Assembly (NCBI GenBank): GCA_027346205.1
Contig: DAIESR010000401.1
Location: 1-7,775, forward strand
From: Beijerinckiaceae bacterium
GTDB lineage: Bacteria; Pseudomonadota; Alphaproteobacteria; Rhizobiales; Beijerinckiaceae
DNA: 7,775 nucleotides
Direction: 5' to 3'
Of this stretch, positions 1 through 6,893 are shown piece after piece; position 1 is the stretch's first letter, and every line of letters starts with the position of its first letter. The notes under the pieces are model-generated. The model worked only from the letters and a program-made list of their open reading frames with translations. It was not told the origin of the DNA and did no database searches. The translations under genes were made by a program, and so were the position numbers.

Positions 1-144
1 AAAGCGGCCGGCGCCGATGAGCGCATTGGCGGGCGAGTGGAGCCTCGATCCTGCAATCGCTTTGCAGTCGAATAAAGACCATCGTGCCGGCCAGCAAGAA
101 GCGCGTGACAGCCTGAAGCGGGATTTCGGCGAAAAAATTCGAGA
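1..144. other. Unresolved sequence at the left edge
   Basis: No gene is supported here. In plus frame 1 the sequence stays open from the edge to a TAA at 73-75 and could be the last 24 codons of a gene entering from the left. On the minus strand the frames downstream of the formyltransferase stop also stay open to the edge, and an ATG at 82-80 could begin a gene leaving the window, but no ribosome binding site or family motif is visible. A T-rich run on the minus strand just past the formyltransferase stop (complement of 134-139) is not preceded by a convincing hairpin. Confidence 0.3.
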
Positions 145-747
145 TTATGCGCCCGCTTCTTCCTTGATGCGGGGAGCCTTGGTGGCAAATTGTTCGTCTT
201 GCGGCTTTGCCGGCAAATTGCCATGAGCTTTGGCATGGTCGACGACTCGGCCGAGAAGCTCCACGCCGAGCGGTGCCAGCGCCCGTTCCCACAGCTCCCG
301 CGCCGTCTCACCCTTCTTGACGAAACACCATTCCTGCGCGGCAATGGCGCCCGCATCCATGCGATCGGCCAGATGATAGATCGAACCGCCGGCGATCGGA
401 TCGCCTTCCTTGATCGTCCATTCGACGGCTGCTATGCCGCGATGCCGCGGCAGCAGCGAGGGATGATAGCCGACGCCGCCGAGCCGCGACATGGCCAGCG
501 CATCCTTGCCGACCCGGGCATGGCTATGCGCCGTAATAATGAGATCGGTCCCCGCCGCGATCTCGTCGGCGGCGACATTCTTGGGATCTTTCTGCACAAT
601 GGGCTCGATGCCCATCCCGCGCGCGGCATCAGCCAGCCGATCTGCCGCATCGGCGGTCACGACGCCCGCCACATCAACGCCGCGCTCTTTCAACATATTC
701 AAGACCGCTACGCCGAAATGGCGGGACCCGACCAAAGTAATCTTCAT
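145..747 (-). CDS. Short formyltransferase-domain protein (Fmt/PurN/ALDH1L1 hydrolase fold)
   Basis: A 200-residue protein made only of a formyl_transf_N domain. Known members move or hydrolyse the formyl group of 10-formyltetrahydrofolate in the cytoplasm. Seen directly: N-terminal MKITLVGSRHFG Rossmann start, then the family signature YHPSLLPRHRG at residues 94-104 and MDAGAI at 130-135. His95 and Asp131 are 36 residues apart, as are the catalytic His/Asp of Fmt and ALDH1L1. The Asn that precedes the His by two positions in Fmt and PurN is Gly93 here. The signature most resembles the hydrolase domain of 10-formyltetrahydrofolate dehydrogenase, which also lacks that Asn. The C-terminal domain of methionyl-tRNA formyltransferase (about 310 residues in total) is absent, so this is not a standard Fmt. 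The start at 747 is preferred over an in-frame ATG at 783 because GGAGGA lies 10 nt upstream. Divergent from the next gene. Substrate unknown. Confidence 0.85.
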   Translation of the reverse strand: MKITLVGSRHFGVAVLNMLKERGVDVAGVVTADAADRLADAARGMGIEPIVQKDPKNVAADEIAAGTDLIITAHSHARVGKDALAMSRLGGVGYHPSLLPRHRGIAAVEWTIKEGDPIAGGSIYHLADRMDAGAIAAQEWCFVKKGETARELWERALAPLGVELLGRVVDHAKAHGNLPAKPQDEQFATKAPRIKEEAGA

Positions 748-857
748 AGAAGCGACATCCTCCAAATTCACTGGCATGTTCATGGATAGGTTGGAAAAGT
801 TCGAGAGATTAGATCGTCGTTCCGCTTTTCGGTCGCGCGCTCTTCGCGGCGAGATAT

Positions 858-863
858 ATTATA
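858..863 (-). promoter_or_regulatory. Extended -10 promoter element for the formyltransferase gene
   Basis: The minus strand reads TGGTATAAT, a consensus -10 hexamer with the TGn extension (TG is the complement of 865-866). It lies in the AT-rich centre of the 208-bp divergent gap and would give a leader of about 100 nt. No good -35 hexamer sits 16-18 bp upstream, which fits an extended -10 promoter. The plus strand of the same AT-rich block may also serve the divergent gene, but no comparable motif pair is seen for it. Confidence 0.4.
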
Positions 864-955
864 CCAGAATCCATTATTTCGGATATTCACCAATTTATGT
901 TTCCCGTGTCCAGGCTCAAATTCATGCCTATCCATCAATCGAATCCGAGGGGTCG

Positions 956-1648
956 ATGACGCATTATCTGCCTAGAAGCGCCGGAAATTCCCTGCGTGCC
1001 GCTTGTGTAATCGCTTGCGTCTCGGCCGAGACTCTTACGCATGCGGCGACAGCGCAGGTCTGGGCGGACGATTTTAAGGCACGGCTCGCAATATTGGCGC
1101 TCATCGAAACGCTGAATACGGATTTGCTGACGAGCCATAGCGCCACCGCAACGCTGACCAACTGGTGTGCCATCCACCATATGGCGACGCAACCGAAGAT
1201 CATTGCGCATCTGTTGCGCGGGATCGCCAAGCCAATTACGCCCGAGCAGCGTCGCCGGCTCGACATCGGGCCAAATGAGCCGGTCATCTATCGCAGAGTC
1301 GAACTTGTTTGCGGCGAGCATATTCTTTCGCAAGCCGACAATTGGTATGTGCCATCACGTCTCACGCCGACCATGAACAAGGCACTCCAATCAACTGACC
1401 TTCCTTTCGGCAGCGTGATCGCACCATTGCATCCACGCCGCCGCACGATCTCGGTCGAGAATCTATGGCAGCCGTTGCCGCGCGGCTGGGAAATGGCGTC
1501 TTCCCCAGCCGATCATCCCGGGCAGAAGCTGAGCATACCGCCGCTCTTGTTCGAGCATCGCGCGCTGGTCTATGCAGCCGACGACAAGCTGATCTCCGAG
1601 GTCGCCGAGACTTATCGAAAAGACATCCTCGACTTCGAACGGCCATAG
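956..1648 (+). CDS. Exported protein with chorismate lyase (UbiC/UTRA-like) fold
   Basis: A 230-residue protein whose residues about 40-228 match the chorismate-lyase-like family that I associate with alphaproteobacterial hypothetical proteins. Seen: YRRVELVCG at 112-120, NWYVPSRLTPTMN at 129-141, TDLPFGSVI at 147-155, WQPLPRGWEM at 171-180 and EHRALVYAADDKLISEVAE at 200-218. Aligned by eye with E. coli UbiC, Arg113 falls near catalytic Arg76 and Glu215 near Glu155, so a chorismate- or hydroxybenzoate-like ligand is conceivable. The N-terminus (basic 1-14, then mildly hydrophobic, then THAATAQ at 28-34) resembles a weak signal peptide, so the protein may be periplasmic, unlike cytoplasmic UbiC. 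ATG 956 was chosen because GAGGGG ends 3 nt before it and the frame upstream overlaps the divergent gene. Real UbiC activity is not shown; ubiquinone genes are not adjacent. Confidence 0.75.
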   Translation: MTHYLPRSAGNSLRAACVIACVSAETLTHAATAQVWADDFKARLAILALIETLNTDLLTSHSATATLTNWCAIHHMATQPKIIAHLLRGIAKPITPEQRRRLDIGPNEPVIYRRVELVCGEHILSQADNWYVPSRLTPTMNKALQSTDLPFGSVIAPLHPRRRTISVENLWQPLPRGWEMASSPADHPGQKLSIPPLLFEHRALVYAADDKLISEVAETYRKDILDFERP

Positions 1649-2415
1649 CCACCGCCAGCAATGTGCATGTGGCTGGACATCCAAACAGTACCTTCGAGGC
1701 CGTATAATCGCGAGGGGCTGGCATACATCATGGCACCCGCAAGAAGTCACTTCAACTTTTCGTGATATGCGTGCGCAGCGCGCTTTCCAGTCGCCTTCGG
1801 CCGCTCTTCTCCCTAAAATCCGCGCTGCCGTTGCTTGAACGGGTGGGGCGTGCCTCAGCGCACAATCCACTTGAGCGGAAGCTTATAAATCACAGCAGCA
1901 ACGCCTCGTGACAAACCTTTGCCGGCAAGGCTCCGGCTTGCTACGAGCGTCAAGAAACGGCTGGCGTTGGAGGGCGCCATCATGATTCACGCTGGCCAGA
2001 GCCCGCCGGACGAGCAAAAACAGCGTAATAGCGCGGGCTCCATCGGCATCAAGACATTGCTGATCGCAGCTCTCGGAGAGAGCTGGCAAAGGCCGCGACC
2101 GCTATGAGCGTGAGCGCGCCCATTTCAACACGGCGAGCGATACTGAACTCTCTTTCATGCCACGGACCAAGTTTGCGGCGATGAATACGCAAGAACCTCA
2201 TCGTGGCAATGCGCACGACATGCATCCGTTTCCCGGACGCGCGGCACAGCTCAGCTACTCCTGATCCAATATAATCAAAACGCTCATTTCAAACGTCTCA
2301 AATCTACCGCTGTCGAAACAAGGCTAGGCATCGCGGCAGATCAAGCGACGGTTGTTCGAAGTCCCGCAAGGTCTTTCGCAACCGCCGTGGCATTGAGGGA
2401 GCCAGGACGTCATCC
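1649..2415. other. Long gap without a recognised gene; possible decayed coding sequence
   Basis: No family can be recognised in these 767 bp. Two plus-strand open frames overlap: 1919-2107 (TTG start, product containing IGIKTLLIAALGES) and a different frame open from 2064 to a TGA near 2263 (containing GKGRDRYERERAHF). Together they could be one ancient gene broken by a frameshift, but neither has a ribosome binding site or known motif. Minus-strand ORFs here are Cys/Arg-rich and look like shadows. Consensus TATAAT hexamers occur at 1703-1708 and 2270-2275, both without a suitably spaced -35. Confidence 0.35.
2270..2275 (+). promoter_or_regulatory. Possible -10 element upstream of the AAA ATPase gene
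   Basis: A perfect TATAAT lies 140 bp before the AAA start. There is no TGn extension, and the hexamer 17 bp upstream (CAGCTC) does not resemble a -35, so this is only a candidate. Confidence 0.2.
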
Positions 2416-3309
2416 ATGATCGAGGCGTATGTAAAGTACGAAATGCGGGCATTCGACGGGCTCATCGGCCTCGCCTCCGTCAAGGAGAAGATCGAGCGGC
2501 TCGTCACGGATCTCGTCCATGAGAGAAACCACCGCGCCCTGGATGTGTGCATTTTCCCAGCTCGGCGGCATTTGGTCTTCAGCGGCCCGGTCGGTGTCGG
2601 CAAGAGCAGGGTCGCACGCGCATTCGGACAGATTTGCCACCGGCTCGGCGCCTTGGATAAAGGCCATATGATCGTCGTCAACCACACCGACATCGCGGCG
2701 ACGAGCATCGATGAAAAGCTCATGCTGATGCATGAGAAATGCGATGCCGCGATCGACGGGATTCTCTATGTTCGCAACGAGGCTTTCCTGACCGCCGGGA
2801 TTCTCCGCTCGACAGGCGATCTGCGGCGCGATGCCGTCGATGTCATGATCGACTTCATGAACCGCTATCGTGGGCGCTTCAGCGTGATCTTGGACGCCCG
2901 CCCCAATCAATTGCATTACATCTCCTTCCATTCAGTCCTTGCGCGCCGCTTCACCACGACGATCGACTTCCCTGCCTATGACGCTTTCGAGCTTATTCAG
3001 ATCCTGGCCACAAAGGCCAAATGTCTCGGCATCGCTCTGCCGCCGGAAATCGAATGCGATCTCTTCCCCTGGATCGCTGCCCATTCGCATCACAGCGACT
3101 GGCGCAATGCGGACGAAATCGTCGATTTGTTTTCGAAGGCGCTAGGAGCGCTTGTCATGCGCAGCCTGCGTGCGCGGCGCGCCGATCTCGGCGGCTTTGA
3201 CCACATAGATTTCAAGCAGGCGCTGCTTGCCAAGCAGTCCGATCACACCGCGAGCGCAGGACGAGCAGTCAAAACAAGCGGCAAGCTATCGTCGCCAGTA
3301 ACAACTTGA
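2416..3309 (+). CDS. CbbX/SpoVK-like AAA ATPase with altered Walker B
   Basis: A 297-residue AAA-family protein. The whole core lines up with CbbX/SpoVK-type proteins: FDGLIGLASVKEKI at 13-26, HLVFSGPVGVGKS at 52-64 with a good Walker A (GPVGVGKS, Lys63), RLGALDKGHMIVV at 76-88, the helix RRDAVDVMIDFM at 137-148, VILDARP at 157-163, a candidate arginine finger at Arg177-Arg178, and TIDFPAYDAFELIQIL at 182-197, followed by a lid domain. The Walker B site, GVLFIDEA in relatives, reads GILYVRNEA at 115-123: the Asp is Asn or Arg depending on alignment. The aromatic pore loop (YVG or YIG in relatives) is replaced by AATSIDEK at 94-101. Family members remodel proteins as hexamers (CbbX acts on red-type Rubisco); here ATP binding looks kept, but hydrolysis and threading are doubtful. 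No Rubisco gene is visible. AGGA 8 nt upstream supports the start. The last 30 residues are Ser/Thr/Lys-rich and look disordered. Confidence 0.8.
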   Translation: MIEAYVKYEMRAFDGLIGLASVKEKIERLVTDLVHERNHRALDVCIFPARRHLVFSGPVGVGKSRVARAFGQICHRLGALDKGHMIVVNHTDIAATSIDEKLMLMHEKCDAAIDGILYVRNEAFLTAGILRSTGDLRRDAVDVMIDFMNRYRGRFSVILDARPNQLHYISFHSVLARRFTTTIDFPAYDAFELIQILATKAKCLGIALPPEIECDLFPWIAAHSHHSDWRNADEIVDLFSKALGALVMRSLRARRADLGGFDHIDFKQALLAKQSDHTASAGRAVKTSGKLSSPVTT

Positions 3310-3312
3310 TCA

Positions 3313-3342
3313 CGAAGCACGCGCCGGCCGCCGCGGGCTTCG
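3313..3342. terminator. Hairpin between convergent AAA and FIST genes
   Basis: CGAAGC (3313-3318) pairs with GCTTCG (3337-3342) and CGCG (3320-3323) with CGCG (3332-3335), separated by one A-G mismatch, leaving an 8-nt loop. It begins 3 nt after the AAA stop and ends 2 nt before the last base of the FIST gene. It could act as a bidirectional terminator, but there is no T-tract on either side, so an intrinsic terminator is not certain. Confidence 0.4.
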
Positions 3343-3344
3343 CC

Positions 3345-4457
3345 TCAGAAGACAGCAAGAACTCCAGTATAGCCGTAGATCCGATCGCCGGCGATCTCAC
3401 CATTGGCATAGAAGCCGATGAGCGGCACATCTCCCAGCCCTTCTTGGACGAGTGCCACTTCCGCATCCGCGGATTCGAAAATGCTCGGCCCACGGCCGCA
3501 GCAAGAGACATAGAGCGCGCCATGGATCGTGCCAGCCAGGCTCTTGAGCTTCTGCACCAAGGCGGTCAGATCTTTTGTCGCTGCGGCCCGGTCGCGTTGG
3601 CAGAAAAAGATCTTGCGGCCCGGCTCCACCTTTTCGCCAATCGCAATATGGCCCTTCTCAGCATCGATGGCGACGAGATTGCGAACGATATAATCGCCCG
3701 TATCGGAGTGTGCGACCGGCAAAGCGACATGCAGCGACTGCAGCACGCGGCGCAAGCTTTCCTCATCGGTGGCAGAGAGATCCTCGAGCAGCGCCTTGAG
3801 CGGCGACCCACCATCGAGCTTGGTGATGAGGCTGTCTTCCGACTCGCTGATCGTGCGCGTCGGACCGATGGCGACGCAGCCTTGCGCGACACCGATGGTA
3901 ACATCGACTTCCGGGCCGAGGAAAAGACCGGAAATACCGCCCTGCGTCACCTTTGCGCCCGCGGCCTGATCGAACCTGCGGCCGCGCGAGGCGGTAAGGC
4001 CGCCCACGAGATAGGCGCCGGAGGCAACAGCGAGTGATTGCAAAAGCTCATCGAAAGTCTGGTGGCGCGGATCGACATGGACGATCGCCTTGGTGAGGCC
4101 GAAATCCTGTTGGCCGAAAGGCGGCGCCATAGTGCTCGACACTTCTTCGAAGTGCTTGATGTGGCTCTCCGGCCAAGTGCCGATCATCGCAGCGAGAGCA
4201 GGCTTGTTGAAGATGCCTTGCCGCCCCGCGATGATGCCGAGGCCCAAAGTGCCGATCCAATTGGCAACACCTGTGCGCTCACGCAAAAGATCGACGATCG
4301 TGCCGAGTTCGCCCTTGAGTTTGTCCGTCGCATAAACGAAGCCCACGGTGCCGCCTTGGCCTTTTGCGGCAAGTTCGCGGACGATCGTATCGACCGCGGC
4401 AGCAGGATCTTCGTCAAGCGCAAGCGCGACGCGAAAAGGATCTATCTGGCCCATCAT
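3345..4457 (-). CDS. FIST N- and C-domain sensory protein
   Basis: A 370-residue protein with a FIST N-terminal domain (about residues 25-210) followed by a FIST C-terminal domain (about 220-360). FIST domains are ligand-binding sensory modules, proposed to bind small molecules such as amino acids, usually cytoplasmic and often linked to kinases, chemoreceptors or cyclic-nucleotide enzymes. Seen: VGGLTASRGRRF in the N half, and the typical FIST_C end with GALYVSCCGRGP at 313-324, PLIGFYANGEI at 345-355 and GDRIYGYTGVLAVF to the C-terminus. The FIST_C motif with Cys and GRGP is intact. No transmembrane segment, kinase or GGDEF domain is fused to it, so it is a stand-alone FIST protein. Two adjacent ATGs begin the frame: GAGAGG lies 4 nt before the first (4457) and 7 nt before the second (4454), so 4454 may be the true start. 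It lies downstream of uup on the same strand, 203 bp away, and probably has its own promoter. Confidence 0.88.
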   Translation of the reverse strand: MMGQIDPFRVALALDEDPAAAVDTIVRELAAKGQGGTVGFVYATDKLKGELGTIVDLLRERTGVANWIGTLGLGIIAGRQGIFNKPALAAMIGTWPESHIKHFEEVSSTMAPPFGQQDFGLTKAIVHVDPRHQTFDELLQSLAVASGAYLVGGLTASRGRRFDQAAGAKVTQGGISGLFLGPEVDVTIGVAQGCVAIGPTRTISESEDSLITKLDGGSPLKALLEDLSATDEESLRRVLQSLHVALPVAHSDTGDYIVRNLVAIDAEKGHIAIGEKVEPGRKIFFCQRDRAAATKDLTALVQKLKSLAGTIHGALYVSCCGRGPSIFESADAEVALVQEGLGDVPLIGFYANGEIAGDRIYGYTGVLAVF

Positions 4458-4567
4458 CTATCCTCTCGTCGAAGCCTTATGATCGCATCCGCAGGGATTT
4501 CGGGCAATCCATCCGCAACGAAGGAAAAATAGGCAGCAAGTTCACGAATTGAGCGAGCAAGGCGCAT
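4454..4567 (-). CDS. Doubtful 37-residue ORF overlapping the FIST start
   Basis: A small ORF starts MRLARSIRELAAYF and ends in a TGA that overlaps the first FIST ATG as ATGA, a layout typical of translational coupling. It could also begin five codons earlier at 4582, where GAGG lies only 2 nt before the ATG; the 4567 start has a GGGG 4 nt upstream. Against it: third codon positions are only about 42% GC by hand count, unlike the neighbours, and no family is recognised. It may be a leader ORF or chance. Confidence 0.2.
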   Translation of the reverse strand: MRLARSIRELAAYFSFVADGLPEIPADAIIRLRREDR

Positions 4568-4660
4568 GCCGCCCCATCTCATCACCTCACAACATATATG
4601 CGGAGAAGGCGATCAGGAACTGTGGCGCTCGGCCTTCGGCATCGTCCTGCCCCGACACGC

Positions 4661-6487
4661 TTACCTTTCGATTTCTTCGCGCAATATCTCCAGCTCCAGC
4701 CAGTCTTCCTCGGCCTTTGCGAGATCCGCATCGACCTTAGCCAAAGCTTCGGATGTCACGGCGAAACGGGCCGGATCGCGCGCGTAAAGATCGGCATCGG
4801 CCAGCGCGGCTTTGAGCCGCGCCGCGGCAACTTGAAGTTCGTCGATGCGCGCCGGTAGAGTTTGAAGCGCATGCTTCTCGTTAAAGGAGAGCTTGCGCTT
4901 CGGCTTCACCTCAGTCGCTAATGATGGCTCCATCGGCGCTTTCGGCTTAACCGCAACACGCTCCCGCACCGGCTTGGGGCCGACGCCCGCCCCGCGTTGC
5001 GCCACCATATCGGAATAGCCGCCGGCATATTCGAGCCAGCGCCCATTGCCCTCGGCAATCAGCACCGATGTCGCAACGCGATCGAGAAAATCGCGATCAT
5101 GGCTCACGAGAATCAAAGTGTCGGGGTAATCGGCCAGCATTTCCTGCAAGAGATCCAAGGTCTCGAGATCGAGATCATTGGTCGGCTCATCGAGCACAAG
5201 AAGATTGGAGGGCGCGGCAAGCGCGCGGGCGAGCATCAGCCTACCGCGCTCGCCACCAGACAGACGGCCGATCGGCGTGCGCGCCTGTTCGGGCTCGAAG
5301 AGAAAATCCTTCATATAGCCGATAACATGCCGGCGGCTGCCGGCGACCTCGACGAAATCGCTCCCACCGCCTGTCAGCGCATCTTTGAGTGTCGTTTGCG
5401 GATCGAGGCTCGCGCGATTCTGGTCGAGAGTGGCCATCGCAAGATTAGCACCGAGCCGCACGCTGCCATGGTCGGGCGGCGACATGCCCGTAAGCAGATT
5501 GATAAGCGTCGTCTTGCCAGCGCCATTGGCGCCGACGATGCCAAGCCGATCGCCGCGCAGAATGCGGATCGAAAAATCGGTGACGATGGGGCGTTCTGCA
5601 TAGGATTTGGCGAGACTTTTGGCCTCGATGACGAGCTTGCCGGAAATCTCGGCCTCGGTCGCAGCGAGCTTTATGGTGCTTGTTGCACGGCCATGGGCGC
5701 GCCGTTCGTCCGAGCTTGCCTTGCGCAGACTGAGCAGGCCGGCCAGCCGCTTCTGATTGCGCTTACGTCTTGCCGTGACGCCATAACGCAGCCAATCTTC
5801 CTCCGCGACGATCTTGCGTTCGAGCTTATGCGCCTTCTGCTCTTCCTCTTCGAGCATTTGATCGCGCCAAGATTCGAATTCGGCGAAGCCACGATCGAAG
5901 GCGCGCGTGACGCCACGATCGAGCCAGGCCGTCTTCCGCGACAGATTTTGCAGAAACCGGCGATCATGGCTGATGAGGACCAGGGCAGAGCGCAGGCTCG
6001 CGAGTTCGGCTTCGAGCCATTCGATCGCCGGCAGATCGAGATGATTGGTCAGCTCATCAAGGAGGAGAATGTCGGGCTCGGGCGCAAGCACGCCGGCAAG
6101 CGCGACGCGGCGCGCCTCACCGCCGGAAAGACGCGTTGGATCTTCCTCGCCGGAAAGGCCGAGATCGTTCAAAAGCATGCGAGCGCGATAAGGATCGTCA
6201 CTCGGGCCGAGCGCCGCCTCGACATAGGCAAGCGCGGTGACGAAGCCGCTGAAATCCGGCTCCTGCGCAAGATAGCTGACGCGCGCCTCAGGCTGCAGGA
6301 AGCGCCGCCCGGCATCCGGCGCGACGAGGCCCGCGGCGATCTTGAGGAGCGTCGATTTCCCGGAACCATTGCGGCCGACGAGACAGAGCCGCTCGCCGGG
6401 CGAGACGGAAAGCTCCGCCTCCGTCAACAGCGGAGCACCGCCGAAGCTCAGGGAAATCTGCTGCAAGGTCAGAAGCGGTGGGGCCAT
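4661..6487 (-). CDS. uup: ABC-F family ATPase, Uup type
   Basis: A 608-residue protein with two tandem ABC ATPase domains and no membrane segments. ABC-F proteins act on ribosomes; Uup is also linked to branched-DNA metabolism and transposon precise excision in E. coli. First domain: Walker A GRNGSGKST at 38-46, signature LSGGEA at 120-125, Walker B ILLLDE at 140-145, H-loop His174. Linker of charged helices about 200-262, where ABC-F proteins carry the P-site tRNA interaction motif. Second domain: Walker A GANGAGKTT at 319-327, signature LSGGER at 409-414, Walker B LLVLDE at 429-434, followed by PTNDLDLETLDLL, which is typical of Uup. The end (about 533-608, SFNEKHALQTLPARI to EEIER) is the predicted coiled-coil DNA-binding tail that separates Uup from other ABC-F members. 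The first Walker B is followed by LTNHLD instead of the usual PTNHLD. A TAA two codons upstream fixes the start; the ribosome binding site is weak. Confidence 0.93.
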   Translation of the reverse strand: MAPPLLTLQQISLSFGGAPLLTEAELSVSPGERLCLVGRNGSGKSTLLKIAAGLVAPDAGRRFLQPEARVSYLAQEPDFSGFVTALAYVEAALGPSDDPYRARMLLNDLGLSGEEDPTRLSGGEARRVALAGVLAPEPDILLLDELTNHLDLPAIEWLEAELASLRSALVLISHDRRFLQNLSRKTAWLDRGVTRAFDRGFAEFESWRDQMLEEEEQKAHKLERKIVAEEDWLRYGVTARRKRNQKRLAGLLSLRKASSDERRAHGRATSTIKLAATEAEISGKLVIEAKSLAKSYAERPIVTDFSIRILRGDRLGIVGANGAGKTTLINLLTGMSPPDHGSVRLGANLAMATLDQNRASLDPQTTLKDALTGGGSDFVEVAGSRRHVIGYMKDFLFEPEQARTPIGRLSGGERGRLMLARALAAPSNLLVLDEPTNDLDLETLDLLQEMLADYPDTLILVSHDRDFLDRVATSVLIAEGNGRWLEYAGGYSDMVAQRGAGVGPKPVRERVAVKPKAPMEPSLATEVKPKRKLSFNEKHALQTLPARIDELQVAAARLKAALADADLYARDPARFAVTSEALAKVDADLAKAEEDWLELEILREEIER

Positions 6488-6519
6488 GAGTTACATCAGG
6501 TCCGGAATGCTGGGCGTCC

Positions 6520-6556
6520 CCTCTCCCCGCTTGCGGGGAGAGGCCGGGTGAGGGGC
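6520..6556 (+). repeat. Palindromic repeat unit, left arm
   Basis: An 11-bp perfect palindrome arm CCTCTCCCCGC (6520-6530), centre TT, then GCGGGGAGAGG (6533-6543), followed by GGTGAGGGGC at 6547-6556. It lies 32 bp upstream of the uup start and would form a GC-rich hairpin in the uup leader RNA. It is the inverted copy of the unit at 6629-6665. Confidence 0.85.
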
Positions 6557-6628
6557 ATGGCGATTGGCCCCATCGCCAAGCCGAGCTTGCCCGCCTTCGC
6601 AATGAGGCATGTTGGAGCTAGTCCCCTG

Positions 6629-6665
6629 GCCCCTCACCTTACCTCTCCCCGCAAGCGGGGAGAGG
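6629..6665 (-). repeat. Palindromic repeat unit, right arm
   Basis: GCCCCTCACC, a 3-nt spacer, then CCTCTCCCCGC (6642-6652), centre AA, and GCGGGGAGAGG (6655-6665). It matches the reverse complement of 6520-6556 at 34 of 37 positions; the three differences are all in the spacer (CGG against TTA). The 72 bp between the arms holds a smaller hairpin, GGCGAT (6559-6564) with ATCGCC (6572-6577). The pair is best read as one compound intergenic element of about 150 bp, of the kind dispersed in many alphaproteobacterial genomes. Confidence 0.85.
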
Positions 6666-6893
6666 AGCGGCCAGCGTTGATGCAAAACATCGATCCATCG
6701 CGTCGCCACATAGCACAAAACAAAAGGAGAATCCGCGGAAGACGCAAAAGCCTTGATTTTTGTACATCGCCACGACACTCTTGATCTATTGCCAAAGAAA
6801 AATGGGAAAGAGAGAATTCCCCTGAAAAGTCTCTCCGCACAACACGCAGTTGAGGATCATCGTCGCCGCGTGCACGCGCTAAAGCTGGTGATT

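Noticed and set aside
190..789. Plus-strand 199-codon frame, and the 5' extension of the chorismate-lyase-like ORF back to 491
   Set aside because: Both lie opposite the formyltransferase gene; the signal-peptide-like start with GAGGGG at 956 is the better start.
1674..1708. TGGACA and TATAAT as a plus-strand promoter
   Set aside because: The hexamers are 23 bp apart, too far for a standard promoter, and no gene follows closely.
2348..2372. A TTCGAA segment resembling a tRNA T-loop
   Set aside because: The flanking bases do not pair as a T-stem and no acceptor or anticodon arm is present.
2304..2931. Minus-strand open frames of 139 and 173 codons opposite the AAA gene
   Set aside because: Antisense to a continuous AAA match with no domain of their own.
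2416..3309. Naming the AAA gene cbbX
   Set aside because: No Rubisco or Calvin-cycle gene is nearby and key Walker B and pore-loop residues differ, so the name would overstate the evidence.
3306..4532. Two plus-strand open frames (243 and 164 codons) following the AAA stop
   Set aside because: They lie opposite the well-supported FIST gene, have no recognisable motifs, and are explained as antisense shadows.
6520..6665. CRISPR-like or terminator reading of the palindromic repeats
   Set aside because: There are only two units, in inverted orientation and without regular spacers, and no T-tract; a dispersed palindromic element explains them better.
4997..6784. A 595-codon open frame on the plus strand opposite uup
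   Set aside because: It is antisense to a gene with complete ABC-F motifs; its product shows no domain and is the usual shadow of GC-rich coding sequence.
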